Position numbers and translations under genes: made by a program | Assembly: GCA_032622095.1 (NCBI GenBank) | Contig: CP136061.1 | Location: 124,196,754-124,260,753, forward strand | Direction: 5' to 3' | Length of the DNA: 64,000 bases | Source of the DNA: Siphonodentalium dalli | Lineage: Eukaryota > Mollusca > Scaphopoda > Gadilida > Siphonodentaliidae | Notes under the pieces: generated by a model | What the model was told of the DNA's origin: nothing | What the model saw: the letters and a program-made list of their open reading frames with translations, nothing else | Database searches by the model: none | Shown: one piece after another, positions 24,401 to 39,400 of the stretch | Numbering within the stretch: position 1 is the first letter of the stretch | Layout of the letters: every line of letters starts with the position of its first letter

Positions 24401-27400
24401 TTAAAATGTGTATCTCATTGAGTAAGTCCTAAGTAAATTACCTCTTCATTTGACTTGAGACTGCAGATATACACAGGCGCTGTGATGAGCATATGATGTT
24501 TCCTGTCAGCAATATACAACCACCAACATTCTTGCTTTTCCTAAAAGAATTAATAAAGAATTTGATTATAAATATACCATGTGTCTGACATTTCGTTTCA
24601 AGAAACTAGTATCCAACTAATTTGCTTTGAAAACCTAGCTCAAAACTCTTTAAACTGGAAACAGACTATTGTCACAAGTATTCATTGTACAATCATTATT
24701 GTATTATTGGATGTCAGGTAACTTCAAACACAATGTGCTAGAATGTCACTTAATCTATAATGTCAATGCAAAAGCCTTCCATATAACCCAATGATTTATG
24801 TTCTCTTAGACTGCCGATGTTTCATGCACATGGCCTTAGACACCACTATCCTGGATGACAGAGTGTATGGTGGATTGAACATGCCATTGCAACCAATCAG
24901 ATTGCATGTTAGAACTGGATGTCAGAACAAGGCTTAACGGTACCCAATCCGATCAGACAGACCTCATATCATCAAGTTACAACAACAACATTTCTTCAAA
25001 ATATGCTTATATTATCAGAATCGATTAATTACAACAAAATAATGCTAACAGCTGTCAACTATGGTATAAAATTTCCCAAAAGGTGTTATTTATCAACATG
25101 TTGTTCAATGAAATATGGCCGTATTATCACTTGTGTATCACAAAATTTTGCCATATTACCACTTGATTTCTGAGTTATCCATCTTCATCCGCAATTTTGT
25201 CGGAGACCATCGGTTTCAAACACAATTTAAAAAATCTGATCTTTGATGGGTGGTTTCCTCAACTCGAATCAAATATTTTGCAGCACCAAAGCCAAAGAAA
25301 TAGTTTTCACAGAATTTAATATGACAATAGGTATGAAAGAATAGAACTGACTTACTGATGGAAAGTGTGGACTGTGTACAACGTGACTCTCCTTCATTTT
25401 GGTCTCCAACTGATTTTCCTTCTTCACCTCTTCATGGACCTCTGGCCAATCATCTTCATCGTCATCTTCTCTATCTTCTTTCTTAGATTCCTTCATTTCC
25501 TCCTCACTGTCAGAGACGTTGATTCCTTCATCTTCAGATTCTGTGACATCATTATCTTCATCATCTTCATCACCATCCTTTTTGTGTGTTTTTGTTTTAC
25601 CTTCATCCTTCAAAATCAAGAAATTTTCAATAGTGGATGAAGTGTAAATATAGTCAACTCCTGATAGCAACAAATTCTAAACCTTTTTGTGACTGGAGCT
25701 TCCTGAAATTTTGCGAAAACCCTGTGCCAGTGCATTCTCTTATATATGCCAGTCTCCCATAGGGAGCCTCACATATATTAGAGAATACATTTGCCTAACA
25801 ATATATACCTTGACCTTGCAAACCAGTGCATTCTCTTATATATGGCAGGCTTTCAGTATTCCAGACCTCCAGGTACAACAAGAACATTTGTTTTGTATAA
25901 TTCTGATATAACATCACGTATCACTCTTTGTTTGTCCCTCTGTAAACAATATTTTATAAACCACACAAAACTAGGCTTACTATTTACAAAATATTTTCTC
26001 ATTGAAGGCTGTGCAGTAATTATATTTAGTGTCCCTCATACAAAATGATTACAATAAATGGATAGATAATTATATTTATACAGGATAGTCTCTACTCTCA
26101 CAATTTTCGACTAAAACATGTTACTTTACACACCAGAATCTAAATGAAAAGTAAGAAGTTTAATAAACTTCAATAAATGGTGAAAACATCAATGAATCTT
26201 CTGTTGAGCCTATTACTTAGGGATAAACATGCTCTCAGGTTTGAATTTGGGACGTTTATTGGTAACTTTTATGATGGAAAACGCAGTTTTATCGGTGACA
26301 TATTGCTATGACAAAAAGAACATATTTTTGTATTGTGTAGATGAAATTATTTTCAAGTGAAACATTTCACCAATAAATTTGGGCTGAAGGGTGTGCAGAT
26401 GGATTCAAATTTGAAATCAAAGATGGCTACTGGCAGCCATGTTTTATAAGGAATTTTGGAAATAATCGATGGCTCTAATCTAGAGGACACACCAAAGATC
26501 CATATGATGTTTGGTGACGATTGGATGAAGGATGTGGCCTGTAGGGTGTGCCAAAGGATTTAGTCAGGTAGAGTAAAATCAAAGATGGCTGCTGGCAGCC
26601 ATTTTATTTAACAAATTTCTGGAATAATCGACGGCTCCCATCTAGAGATTACCCCGAAGATCCATATCAAGTTTGTGGCGATCGGATCAGGGATTAGGCA
26701 AAGGATTTTGTCATGCAAAGAGTAATATCCAAAATGGCCACTGGCAGCCATAGTTTTCTACGAATTTCGAAAAACAAATCGATGGCTCCCATCTAGAAGT
26801 CACCATGAAGATCCATTTAAAGTTTGGTGACGATCGGATGAGGGATGTGGTTTGTAGGGTATGCCAAAGGATTTAGTCATGCAACGAGTAAAATCCAAGA
26901 TGGCTGCCGGTGGCCATGCTTTTCATCGAAAACTTTTCAAATTCGATGGCTCTCTCACCTAGAGGTGATCCTAAACATGCCTGCAAATTTTCAAAACAAT
27001 TCTCCAATAAATGCGGGTTGCGAGCTGAGCCGATGGATTCAAATTTTAAATCCAAGATGGCTGCTGGTGGCCATGTTCTTTAACAAATTTTGGAAAAAAT
27101 TGATGGCTCCCATCTAGAGGTCAACCTGAAGATTAATCTGAAGTTTAGTGATTATAAGATGAGAGATGTGGCCTGTAGCGTAAGCCAAAGGATTTCGTCA
27201 TGCAAAAAGTAAAATCCAAGATGGTTGCCGGCAGCCATTTTTTTCATCAAAAATCACTAAAATTTGATAGCTCCCATCAAGAGGTGATCCTAAACATGCC
27301 TGTAAATTTTCAAAAACATTTCTCCAATAAATGCGGAGTGCAGGGTGTGCCAATGGATTCAAATTTGAAATTCAAAATGGCTGCCTGCGGCCATATTTCT

Positions 27401-30400
27401 TACCAAATTTTCGGAAAAAAATTATGGCTCCCATCCAGGGTCAGCCCAAAGATCCATATAAAGTTTGGTGATGATCGGATGAGGGATGTGGCCTGTAGGG
27501 TGAGCCAAAGGAGATTATTGCCGGATGGACCAACAGATGGACGTACGGACCATGGACAGTCGAACACCAACCCACCGCAATAGATAAAACATTTCGAAGT
27601 AAAATTGTGATAAAAATATATTTACAGCTTTCTTTGTATCCGTCGATTTCTTTTCAATTTCCTTTTCCTTCTTTTGAGCTGCGGCTTTCCAATCATAAGC
27701 TTGTTTTGGTTTCTTTTTCTGTTGTTTCCCCTTCTTCTTTGCCTTATTTTTAGTCTTTTCCCAAGCTTTAGCTTTATTCGCAGGGGAGTCCTTTGCAACC
27801 TGAAAGTCATTGAATGAATTAAAAAATTAAGGGGAAAAGACTGGAATACCTAGCTCAAACTTGAGAACAAAGTAAAAGTGGTTCATTCCACATTTAAATT
27901 GTAAGTGGTCCCATATTAATTGTTTGCAAATCATTTCTTACACTGGAGGTCTTGCGATGTGTATGTAATTTCTAATTACCGGGTATATGATCAAATGTCC
28001 TTCAATCGATGACCATGTGGAAAACGTGTTTACGTTTACCGCAAAACAGTCACTTCGCGAGGTCAAAAGAGATCGCATTCTTTTTAAATTATGTAAACAT
28101 TGTGATAAAATATATTTTACACATTAAATTACAGCTTTCAATTGGCAACTCGAACAAACTTGTAACATTTTGTTGTAAGTCTTGATCTCATCGCGGCTGA
28201 GATTTTGTCGATGTCAGTGTGATCTATTGTCTATCGTGATTGGGCCTCAATATAATGTGTCTTAGACCCTCTGTAGGAGTTTATTAGCTGTGATTCTTGC
28301 ACCTATAATAAGCTTGCACTTGTTGTGGCCAATAGCAATTTCAAAATGATGCAAATATGTGGTGCGCTGAAAATTCATAAAGGAACACTTGTTTAGTTTT
28401 GATGACACGCAACAACTCGATAAGGTTGATTTTAGCAGCTTGCCCAGTCCCGACTCCAGTCTATACATCAAGTACTAACAAGAGGTGTGCACTCGCGTGC
28501 TAGCATACCCCCACCATGGCAAATTCAACCCGCATTATCCGTAAACCCAACAAAAAAGATTTTTAACTTTAAAGAAAAATTTGGATTAATAATATCGATA
28601 TGGTGTTGCAAGAAGCTTGTAACCACAAAAAAAAAATTCAAAAGTATTCTAACTCAAAATAAGTCCAAAATGAAGTGTAATGTTAGGAAAAACAGTCCGA
28701 GTCAACCCTGAGCCGCACCATGTAGAGAGGGTGGTGTGAGAATCATGTATACCAAAAATTATTGAAATCGGTTCATATTTGTTAAAGTTATTAAGTTGGA
28801 CAGAATAAGTCGGAAAGTAAGGCGTATCTTAAAAAAAGAAAGTCGGACCGCACCGCAATAGGCGGTCCTAAGGAAATTGCATACAAAAAATTATTGAAAT
28901 CGGTTCATAGTTGTTCGAGTTATGAGGTTGGACGGACGGCTGGACGGTACGACACACGGAGGGAGAAAGTGTGACGGACAGACACAGTCAATCCAGTATA
29001 CACCCCATTTTCTTCGAAAGTGGGGGTATAATAAATGAAAATGAGGAACCGATATATCAAAATGGGAAATTTCCAATCTATTCAGGGGATATAGAGACAA
29101 ATACAGCTTTCAACATCCATAAAATAATTTGTTTCCGACCATACATTCTGTGAAAAAATGACTGGCACATTGTAAAAAGAGCATTAATTCCTGCATTCTA
29201 TACGTTATACCATCGATAACTCTACATTTGCTACTTGGGCTATTTCCGTATCGGTATGTGACAGAGGACGCCCTGTTATTTGCGACCAGAATTTTTGCTG
29301 CTGTCTATACATGTTCAAATAATTAATATCAGTACGTGATTACGTGCATCTATTATTTCATTCCTAGTCTCAAATTCTAATAAATGTATTATTTAGAAAA
29401 CGTATCTAGATCTTCCCAGGTGCAAGGAAATGAGGGTTTCTGGACACCTATGGCTAGCCGATCCATGGTTGGACAGTCATATCCAACAGACCCAATATTT
29501 TTAACCTAGAGGAAACCATGCATCCAGGTTACTCAACAAATGTGCTCTTCAAAATGCTCAACTCCAAAATTAACAAAAAGTTGCACCTCGGGTGCTGGCA
29601 TACCGTCATTGTGCCAAATTGAAACATGGATAGGATGGAACCCACATATAATATAAATAAAGAAGGATAACTCTAGAATGGAAAATGTGAATGACATCAT
29701 TTGGCCCTCGTTTGAAAGCAATCACAATGGCCAATCTCCAAATTTAATTCTGATCTGATAACCCATGGGTAATATATCTGTGCAGATGGACAAAAAATAG
29801 ATATCCAGATAAACAAAGAAGAATAACTATAGAGTGAAAAAAAACAACATTATTTGCCCCTCTTTTGAAAGCAGTCATGATATCGAAACTTCATATAAAC
29901 TCTCATTGAGATCGAAAGATCCATGGCTGAGATATCTGTGCGGACAGACAAATAAAGACTTCCAGATAAACAAAGGATAACTCTAGTATGGAAAATACAA
30001 ACGTCATTGGCCCCTCTTTTGAAGCAGACTCAATGACGAACATCCCTACCAAATTTCATTAAAAATGGATAACATGCGGCTGAGATATATGCCCGGACGG
30101 ATGGACAGACAGACAGATATACGGACAAAGTAAATCCACTATACCCCCATTTTTCTTCGAAAATTACTTCATAGCTAGTTACTAGTAATTAGTATTCTCA
30201 TTATTTTGGCCACAGGAAAAATATTTGGTAGAAATACCTAGAGATAAAGAGGATATAGGAATGACTAGCATTCAACTTACATTACTTTCTTCAAGGTCTG
30301 CCTTATCTTCGTCACCTTCGAGAGGTGCATCATCCTCCGGACAGTCTCTGTTTGTGTGATCAATTTCAACACCAAGTACTTCTTCGAGATTCCTTCGATT

Positions 30401-33400
30401 CAAATCCACTCTAACAGTGACGATTGCACCAGCAGTAATTGAGTTATCTTCATCGTCCAAGACTAAGAAATAAAATACGAATATATTGGTAAAGTAAAGC
30501 AAGTTTTACTACATTGACTGTTTAGTATTTGTGTCTCCATTTCTTTGTGATTGGTTACAGGAAAATAACCCAATTTCTCTCTCTTGCATTCTGTCATTTG
30601 TGCTTGCAAAACATTTTTTTTAAATCGCTATTATAACTTTTTTCTGTGTCAAATATTTCACAGCTTTAACATAGCTCTATCAGGTGTAAGAAGCTTATAT
30701 ATTGTCAAGTTTTTGTGTTGAAAATGGTCAATTTGAGTAAAAAAAATAGGTAAAATTAAGCGTTTTGTGTGTGCAAACCAAGGTGCACACCTCGGTGACA
30801 AATTGTACGAAGAAGCTCAGGCATTATTTGATTACACCTATAATTTCTGTCAAAAATAATACATGCTTGATGGGACATATGCCAAATATAATGGCTCAGC
30901 ATTATATTTGAAGTACCCCCTCCCAGGTTGGCCAAGATTGATGGAAATTTCTACCTTGTTTTGGCCAATCCACATTGCATTGTTCAGTGTGAACAGTTCA
31001 TAGACAGTTATTAGGTTACCTTCTGATGAACAATTCATCTCTATGTGAGGAAAATATGAGGCGACAGTGATCACATCCATATACTGATCATCAGCAAAAC
31101 TCCGCAACAGTAATCTGCGCTCGTCTTCAGGCATTGACACAAACTGTTGAATAGTTCTGATATTTCTCTGGAAGAAAAGTTTTTTGGAAAATATACACAA
31201 ATGTATGTGAAGCCTATGGAAGGATTCATGATAAATGAACATATTGGTTTGATCCTGTGTAGTTTATCATCATTTCAGAAGCTAGTGCATGTCACGACAT
31301 TGCCAATTTTATTGAGGAGGATGAATGTACAGAGGTTTATTTTACTGGAAAATCATTCCAATGAATGTAGAGAATACTAACCGCCTGTAACTGAACTTTC
31401 TCTGATACACAATATAAACTAGAGGTGTGACTGTCCCAATGGGACTACGGATACCCCCCCCTGTTTTTAAAATACTAAGATGTTTCACATGTCAGTAAAC
31501 ATTTTGTTAAAATAATAAAATAACAGTTCCCATTACAGGTGTACAACCATAACCCTAATCTTAAACCTATTGAGCGAAAAATGTAGGAATAAAAGCTTGG
31601 ACAAAATTATGCATGTTGCGAAAAAATTTCTAAGTCGAAAAAGGGGAATAACTCCACACAAAAAATGTCGTACAGACGTCATAATCGCAGGTGCACAGGT
31701 TTCCATGGTACTAAATATCAGTGCCAAGATTAAAAAACATTGACCGAAAAATGTAGGAATAAAAGCTCGGACAAAATTATGCATGCTGCAAAAATAATTC
31801 TAAGTCGAAAAAGGGGAATAACTGCACCAAAAAATGTCGGACAGACGTCATAATCGCAGGTGCACAAGTTCCCATGGTACTAAATATCTGTGCCACGTTT
31901 TAAAAAAATTGACCTAAATATGTAGGAATAAAAGCTCGGACAAAAGTGCACATGTTGCGAACATTTTCTAAGTCGAAAAAGGGGGGATAACTCCACCAAA
32001 AAAAGTCCGACAGACGTCATAATCGCAGATGCACAGTTTCCCATGGTGGTTGATGTCTGTGCCAAGTTTCACGGAAATTGATCAAAAAACGACTGAGAAA
32101 AACTCTGGACAAATTTGTGTCCACGGATGGACGGACGGACGACGGACGGACAAGCTGACTCCAGTATACCCCCCCCTAACTTCGTTGCGGGGGGTATAAA
32201 ATGATGACATGGCTCAAGGGGAACTAATGTGCTATGCTTCAAACTGGGGGTAGTTAAGTTACAACCATATTCTCACTTACATTTAATGGGGTTTAGTCGC
32301 CCCCTGTAATAATCATTTACAATTAACATTTTACTCAATTCATGAATTCCACGAAAAAGCGGCCATGGATACCGATAATGGGTATTTGCATCATTAGCAT
32401 GTCATCGGGGAATGTTGTTGCTTCTTCTGTATTTCATTATTACTATCCAATGAATATATTTTGGAATGGTCATTGCCCTCACTATACAATCTCGTAAACA
32501 CCAGATAGTGTGTGACTGGGGGTCAATGATGCGCACATGCGCAGTCAACGCATAATTTCATATTTTGCCAAATAAGGTCAAATGTACCAAAATATCATTT
32601 TCAAGCAGCTCAAGGGTCATTCTAGGTTAATAGTGAGGCATGTGTGGAATTGTTATTTTTGTCACATTTCCCATATCACAATCTGCCTCAATTACCATAG
32701 TATCCCCTTTTTGCACATATATTTTAGTAAAATGACGGTTTAACCCCTACCAACAACCCGTTTCTAAGGTAAAAACAGTCGCATAGCAACCGTTGCCATG
32801 GAAAGTATTTTCGTCATTGCCCCCATATCTAAAAATAATACGTGGGACCTAATATACACATGTGCCAAGTTGTATGCTTTTATGACAATGTCCGCACTTG
32901 TTACACAAAAAACTATACATAAAAAAATCGCACGGTGATTCCGTCACGCCCGTTGTGTGACAATGCGGCTTTTTTCTGCAAGTATAATGTATCTACTTTA
33001 CTAATTGGGAACTTTTTCCAGGTCAGCTTGGCTGAATGAGCAGGGTTCTTCAATAGTACGGACCTACCCTCGTATTGATGGCACTTTTTTGGTGATTCCG
33101 TCACGGACACAATTTGACCGAGAGTGAGATGATACTTAAATACACATATAGTTGTATATAATCAAACAACTTAGTATAGTATGTACAATGTTTTTTATTT
33201 TAAGCGGTACCCTACTGGTCATAATTTTATATTTTATAGGCCACAGAAAAGTGAAATTCCGTAAAATTTGGTGATTCCGTCACGCTGGAATTCATGAACT
33301 TTGCACAAATGTCTTTCCGAATCCTCAGTTAACGGCAACACAATCTATTTAAGTTTAGCCAAATAAACATCCATATCATAAGATATTTCGTAAACAGTGT

Positions 33401-36400
33401 TTAGTACTTTATTTATAGCATATTTGATATATATCAACACAAACAAATGGTCAAACATGCTGTCACGCTCACTGGGAATTCCCAGGTTTTCAAGCAGATG
33501 GGGAATTTCCGAGCCTGGCATAAACAGAGACACATGGAATGTTCAATAAATAATAAAATTAGTTTTTCTGTGAGAATGAAGAATCATTTCACTGATAATG
33601 TTTGGAGCATGGTATGATATAGTGTCCATATACTGCTTATAGTTCTTGATCACACAAATGATTCTTTGCTAATTATCACAACATTTCGCACGGATCCCCG
33701 ATGCCACTCCTGCTGTGTACAACTTGTAGAGAGTGGCAATGTCACTACTTACTGAGGATAGTGTATGTTGATACAAACTGATGTTTCATGTTTGATGAAT
33801 GACAGAACAACTAAACCTTTTGAACTGTCAATGAAATATTTTGTTTCTTCATGCACAAGATTTTGCAGAATCATCATATTTTTGCAAACACTGATTTAAT
33901 CTCTTTCAGTTTCTTCTCATTGTTAAACACAATGATTTTGAAAAACCTCCAGTCTCATAATTCAGACTAAATAAAAACAAATCAACCTCTTTTGCCATGT
34001 TCTCTCTCAATTTGATACTATCCCAGTAATAAACATATCCATTTCAAAGCAGTACTCACCCTTTTAGTTACAAAATGTTTTAGCATATCATTTGCTATAT
34101 GGGGTAGCTGTAATAATGGACTAGATTTCTCTTCTAAGGCCTGCACAACCATCTGTGAACACTTCATACAGTTTTCTATTGTTTCCAGCCTTGGCATATG
34201 TGGCCCTGAAATTCAAACAGAAGAATGTAAGTTAAAGATGCTCTATCTCACTCTGGCACCAATCAAGCCTTGAAATAGGGTGTCTGTCATTTGCAGAATG
34301 AGGTCCAGGCCTTCAATTCTGTAAAATGCAGGAGTGTGGTTGGTCACTCGCCTAACCTGAAACCCAGGCGTGTGATTTTGGTGGATATTTCGGGGGTATA
34401 AAATGACAAACGAAGACTCAAAATTAAATCAATTTTATCACCATTGTGATTCATCTTGTACACATGTATTCTCCACATTGAAGTAATTAAAACTCCATTC
34501 TCGAATTGCGTCGTAATGCTTCCGTTGGATGTAAGTTGTTATGAAATGCGGTCGGAGACCATGTAACCACGTGAGAGTTTCCTGTTGTGTGAACTCTATC
34601 GATATTTTAAAAAATAATGTTTGATTGCCCCGAACTCAAGTTTCAATTTCTATTCATCTTCACCGCCCATCGGGGCGGCTTCATTTAGAACGCAACACAA
34701 TCATGGTACCAAAATTACGTTGAATTGGTGTGGGGTGCACGGTGGGATTAATTTAAATATGTCATGTTGGTAACAATATCTAGCCGAGAATTACTCAGAC
34801 CTACATACGAATGCGACGACATCGCTAAACGCACCTGACTATAATAATGTTCTAGCGCATGCGCAAAACTTAAAACAATTACTTCCGTCGTATACGGCAT
34901 GTCTGTCAGTCTTCTCCAGCAAACAAGGTTGATCGTTATTATAAACCCTTTTTCAATCGTGCGCCTAATATCGCCGAGGAGTGTGATTAATTACTCGCCA
35001 AGATTTAATTTCAGGCGTGCTATGGTGCGCGAGCGCGATCGCACGCCTCATAATCGAAGGCCTGGAGGTCCCCAGAGGGTGAATTTAGTGATGCTACCCC
35101 GCATAGCAGGCTAGCATCACCAAATTCACCTCTGGGGACCTCATTCTGCTTACACCTCAGCATGAGGTTCCCAGAGGGTGAATTTGGTGATGCTAGCCCA
35201 CTATGCAGGGTAGCATCACTAAATTCACCCTCTGGGGACCTCATTCTGCAAATGACAGACACCCTATTTCAAGGCTTGGCACCAATTCAAACAACATCAA
35301 AATTTCTATGAAATCAGTTTTGATGGCATGATTGCATTGTTCCCTAGTGTTCCTGAATTTTTTTGAAACCCTGTGCCAATGCATTATTTAATATGTGCGA
35401 GTCTCCAATAAGAGAACACATTGGCCTAACAATATTTACCTTGACCTTGTAAACCAAAGCATTCTCTTATATATGAGAGGCTCCATATGGGAGACTTGCA
35501 TATATATAAGAGAATCCACTGGCACCAGTGCAGCTCCTGCCATGAAAGGGTTAATTCATTTTTTATGGGCCCAAATAGACTAATGGGTGAGTAAACATTA
35601 CTAATCAGACAGTAAAGTACAGTAAAGACAGGGACCAACCTAGAGGTTTCAAATTGGGAGAAATCTCCCCGTCTGGTTATTAGGGAGAAGTGGACTGTAA
35701 TTAGGGAGAAGTAACAATGGATGAAGTTAAATTTACACTCCGACATTACCCTTCTATGACAAAGTAAGTATTATGCAACACAAGAGCACATTTATAAAAC
35801 CAGTATAGTGAGTGAGAACACCATTATAGACAGACAGACGGACGAACGACAAGTGGTCAATCTGGACGTCGACACTATGTGTACCATACTATGGTATGAG
35901 TACACATAACAATATGGTATTCTACATGGAACAGACTAGTGATGTTCCGATAATCGGAATCGGAAGATAATAGCCCATCGGATATTAATCGTACCTCGCA
36001 GTTGAACATCGGCTTTTACCGATTGTCAAAACAATAAAAACTTTCTAGTATCTAAGCGAAATATGCACGCTTTAATAAATGTACACAATACAACCGTAGT
36101 ATTGAATGTAAAACGCAGTTGTAACAGCCTAAAAAGAAGCCATCGGCATCATCCAAAGTCTGATATGATTATACATGTATATTATAAGCATGGCAATACA
36201 CATGCCCGACTTACATCCCGTGTAATATGAAGTTATTGGTTCAATCGCGTTTACACAAAATAGATTCAAAGACAGCTTTAAACAACTGACCACATTACAG
36301 TGTAGCTTCCTGTTGAGCATGTGGCATGTGACGTCACATGCTATGTCAATAATTTGAAGCACACACTGAATGAATTAGCGCATTCGCGATCAGAACTAGG

Positions 36401-39400
36401 GTCCTGAGAATTGGAGATTTTGATCGAATCGAATATCGAATCGAATTCACGAAATCGAATCGAATGTCGAATCGAATATCGAATCGAATCATACATGTGT
36501 GTTGCATTCTCAATTAGACATGTTTTTTCAACAATTAAGACGATTTGTGATACGTTTTATGAACTACATGCACAAAGTGCCATCATAACGTACGTGGCGA
36601 TGAACCGTCGTTTGCGATACTATTAACTTCAATTGACAATTGTCGAGAAAAAGAACAGATTAAAACGTCCATGCGGCCTTCACGACGATTAATATATAAC
36701 CACTAAACGGTTCATTCGGAACTAAAATAACGCGAAATTTGTACAATTTGCATGTACATTCAAAATTGCAAATCGGCATTCGGAAACACCCGTTGTTATA
36801 AACTTAAAGATGCAACAACAGTCGCGTGGTAGCCTGTTTATGTAGTGCTGGATGCTTCTTGGACAGACGATTCCATAGATGGGTGGTTGTCCCAGTTGCT
36901 TGCGATTTATACACCATGTTGCATTCATCACACGTGTAAGTCCCTGCACTGCCTGCAGCTTTGTCATGTTTAAAATAAACATGAATAACGGACCACATTT
37001 TGTCAAGTGTCAAAGAACGTTCCGAAACTGCATGAGATTCAGTAAAGAAAAACACCGCCAAAATGCACTTTTCGATGCCGGGAACACGTGTTGTCTACAT
37101 TCTCATCGATATTAGATGACGCGGAATCTGAGACTGATAGATAGCGGATAACACTAGCAGTTGCTCAGTCTCATAGCTATTATAATTTACGCGCATCGCC
37201 GGTCCATCGGCAAGCTCCGAGCTTTTGGCTACCATGGTCAAAGCTAGAATTCAGACGTATTTAGTCGTCCTATAGTGGCTAATTGTTGGCTATACTTATA
37301 TTTAATATCAAGCGAACATTCGAAGAATTGTAAGGTACATATATATAATTTTCTGGAATTAAATGGCACAGAAACAGCTAAGATCGACATGTTTACATGT
37401 CCGTAAACACCCTATACTTTTCCGTCAGTGTATATTCGAAATTTCGAGTTGGCAATTTCGACTCGAATTCGACTTTCGAATCGAATCTCGAATATTCGCA
37501 GGACCCTAATCAGAACTGTCTTCAATAATGACCAACATGAGGAGGGGCATAATTAGCTTTTTCGTCTGTACAGCGTATGCTATGAAATACGCTTAACTCC
37601 ACGTTGAACTTGGAGGCGGTCTTGCAAAAAAAAATAAAAAAATTACCACACGGGTCAGTCATACTTCCTTACCGAGTCATCAAGGGAGGTAAACCCTGCA
37701 TGGAGTTTGAGGCGGAACTATAAAAGCATCCCAGTTGTTAAAAGACAAAAGGTGTGACCAATGGGAACTTGGGAAATCTCAGACAAATATGACAGCAATT
37801 ATTATCCATCAATCTAAATTTAGTTAATAATCATCGCCATTCCATACATTGTCGCAACTTACAAGTATTCAATCAAGACTTTACCACCGCGTGCAAGTGT
37901 TCCACACACGGTAATAATGTTACTCTGAGTCGGCACCTTTGATCTCTTTGTCGAAACGACTACCGATATACATCAAAGGCAGCGCACAACTGACGTCGGT
38001 GGAAATACTTTCACGACAGTGGTATATATTTCTTTGATGTATTTGGCTTTGAAACTATACCGGGGTAGGAGTGCAGTGAGTGTATATAGGTCCATTAGGG
38101 AGCAAATGCACAGTATATATAAACATTGGAATTGGAATCGGAAATAGGCCGATTGTGCCTCCAGTTATCGGAAATCCGATGGGCTTTTTCATTATCGGAA
38201 CATCACTAGAACAGATAATACACAATAGACTAATACAGAACAATAAAAATTTGACTGCCAATGAAATAATATGCAACTGGAGTAACTTTTCTCAAAAATA
38301 CATATACTGTGTTCACTCAAATGAAACTTAACATATACTGTGTACACTCAGATGAAAGTTAATGTATACTGTGTACGCTCAGATGAAACTTACATTTTCC
38401 GGCAGCTGCACCAGCAACAATAGATGCTACCGTCTGCACCATTTCATTTATGAGATATGGACATTTATTCACAATATACTGTCGATCTACAAAAGAAAGT
38501 AACAGAGTAGTGAATATATTGACAAAAACCTATAGGATGATCCCTCGATGCAGATCAGAAAGTATTAGGTCTCAATTATAACTAGAGGTGTACCCCCCCC
38601 ATATTGAATATTTTTAAAGCTCGGACAAAGGTATACCCCTGTATTGAACATTTCGAAGTCAACAAAAGGGGATAACTCCACACAAAAAAAGACAGACAGA
38701 CCTCATAATCGCAGGGGCACAGGTTCCCATGGTACTAAATATCTGTGACAAGTTTTAAAACAATTGACCAAAAAATGTAGGAATAAAAGCTCGGACAAAG
38801 GTATACCCCTGTATTGAAAATTTTCTCAGTCTAAAAAGGGGGATAACTCAACAAAAATTCAAACAGACCTCATAATCGCAGGTGCACAGGTTCCCATGGT
38901 ACTAAATATATGTGCCAAGTTTTAAAAAAAATTGACCAAAAAAATGTAGGAATAAAAGCTAAACAAACGCACGGACAGAGGGACGTACAACATTTGGGAA
39001 GATATGTGGCAATTGAGTTATGTGGCTAAAATAATTATATGTCTACAAAATTTATGTGGCTATCAAGTACATGATATAATTTTATGTGGCTATCAAGTAG
39101 TTTATAGTGATCAAATTTCAGATTATGGAATCAGAACATGTAGGAATTATAGCAGAAGTAGCTGATTGAAACTCAAAAACTTGTATACAGCAACTAGGAC
39201 AGTGGAATTGGAAAAAACTGCCAGATACGTGATTGGGTGACTAGCCACATAACTGTCCGAACACCTCCTATTGACAGTTCATGGATGTCTAAATATTTGT
39301 GTTTCCAACTTTTGAGGGACTACAAAATTAAATATGCTAATTTGGGCCAAATAGGCTAGCCTCGTAACGGAAAATAGTTGCCTAACTATCCATTTTTCTT

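Larger units (their letters stand above)
35937..38208. mobile_element. Outer hAT element in SEC63 intron 10
   Basis: Inverted ends TAGTGATGTTCCGATAAT at left and ATTATCGGAACATCACTA at right. Flanking 8-mers are GAACAGAC (35929-35936) and GAACAGAT (38209-38216). An 8-bp duplication is characteristic of hAT elements. About 1.15 kb remains when the nested element at 36397-37508 is removed. No intact transposase was found. Confidence 0.8.

Noticed and set aside
27200-27583. 127-codon frame in SEC63 intron 14
   Set aside because: It lies entirely within the pearl-like tandem array, and similar frames recur because the cores repeat.
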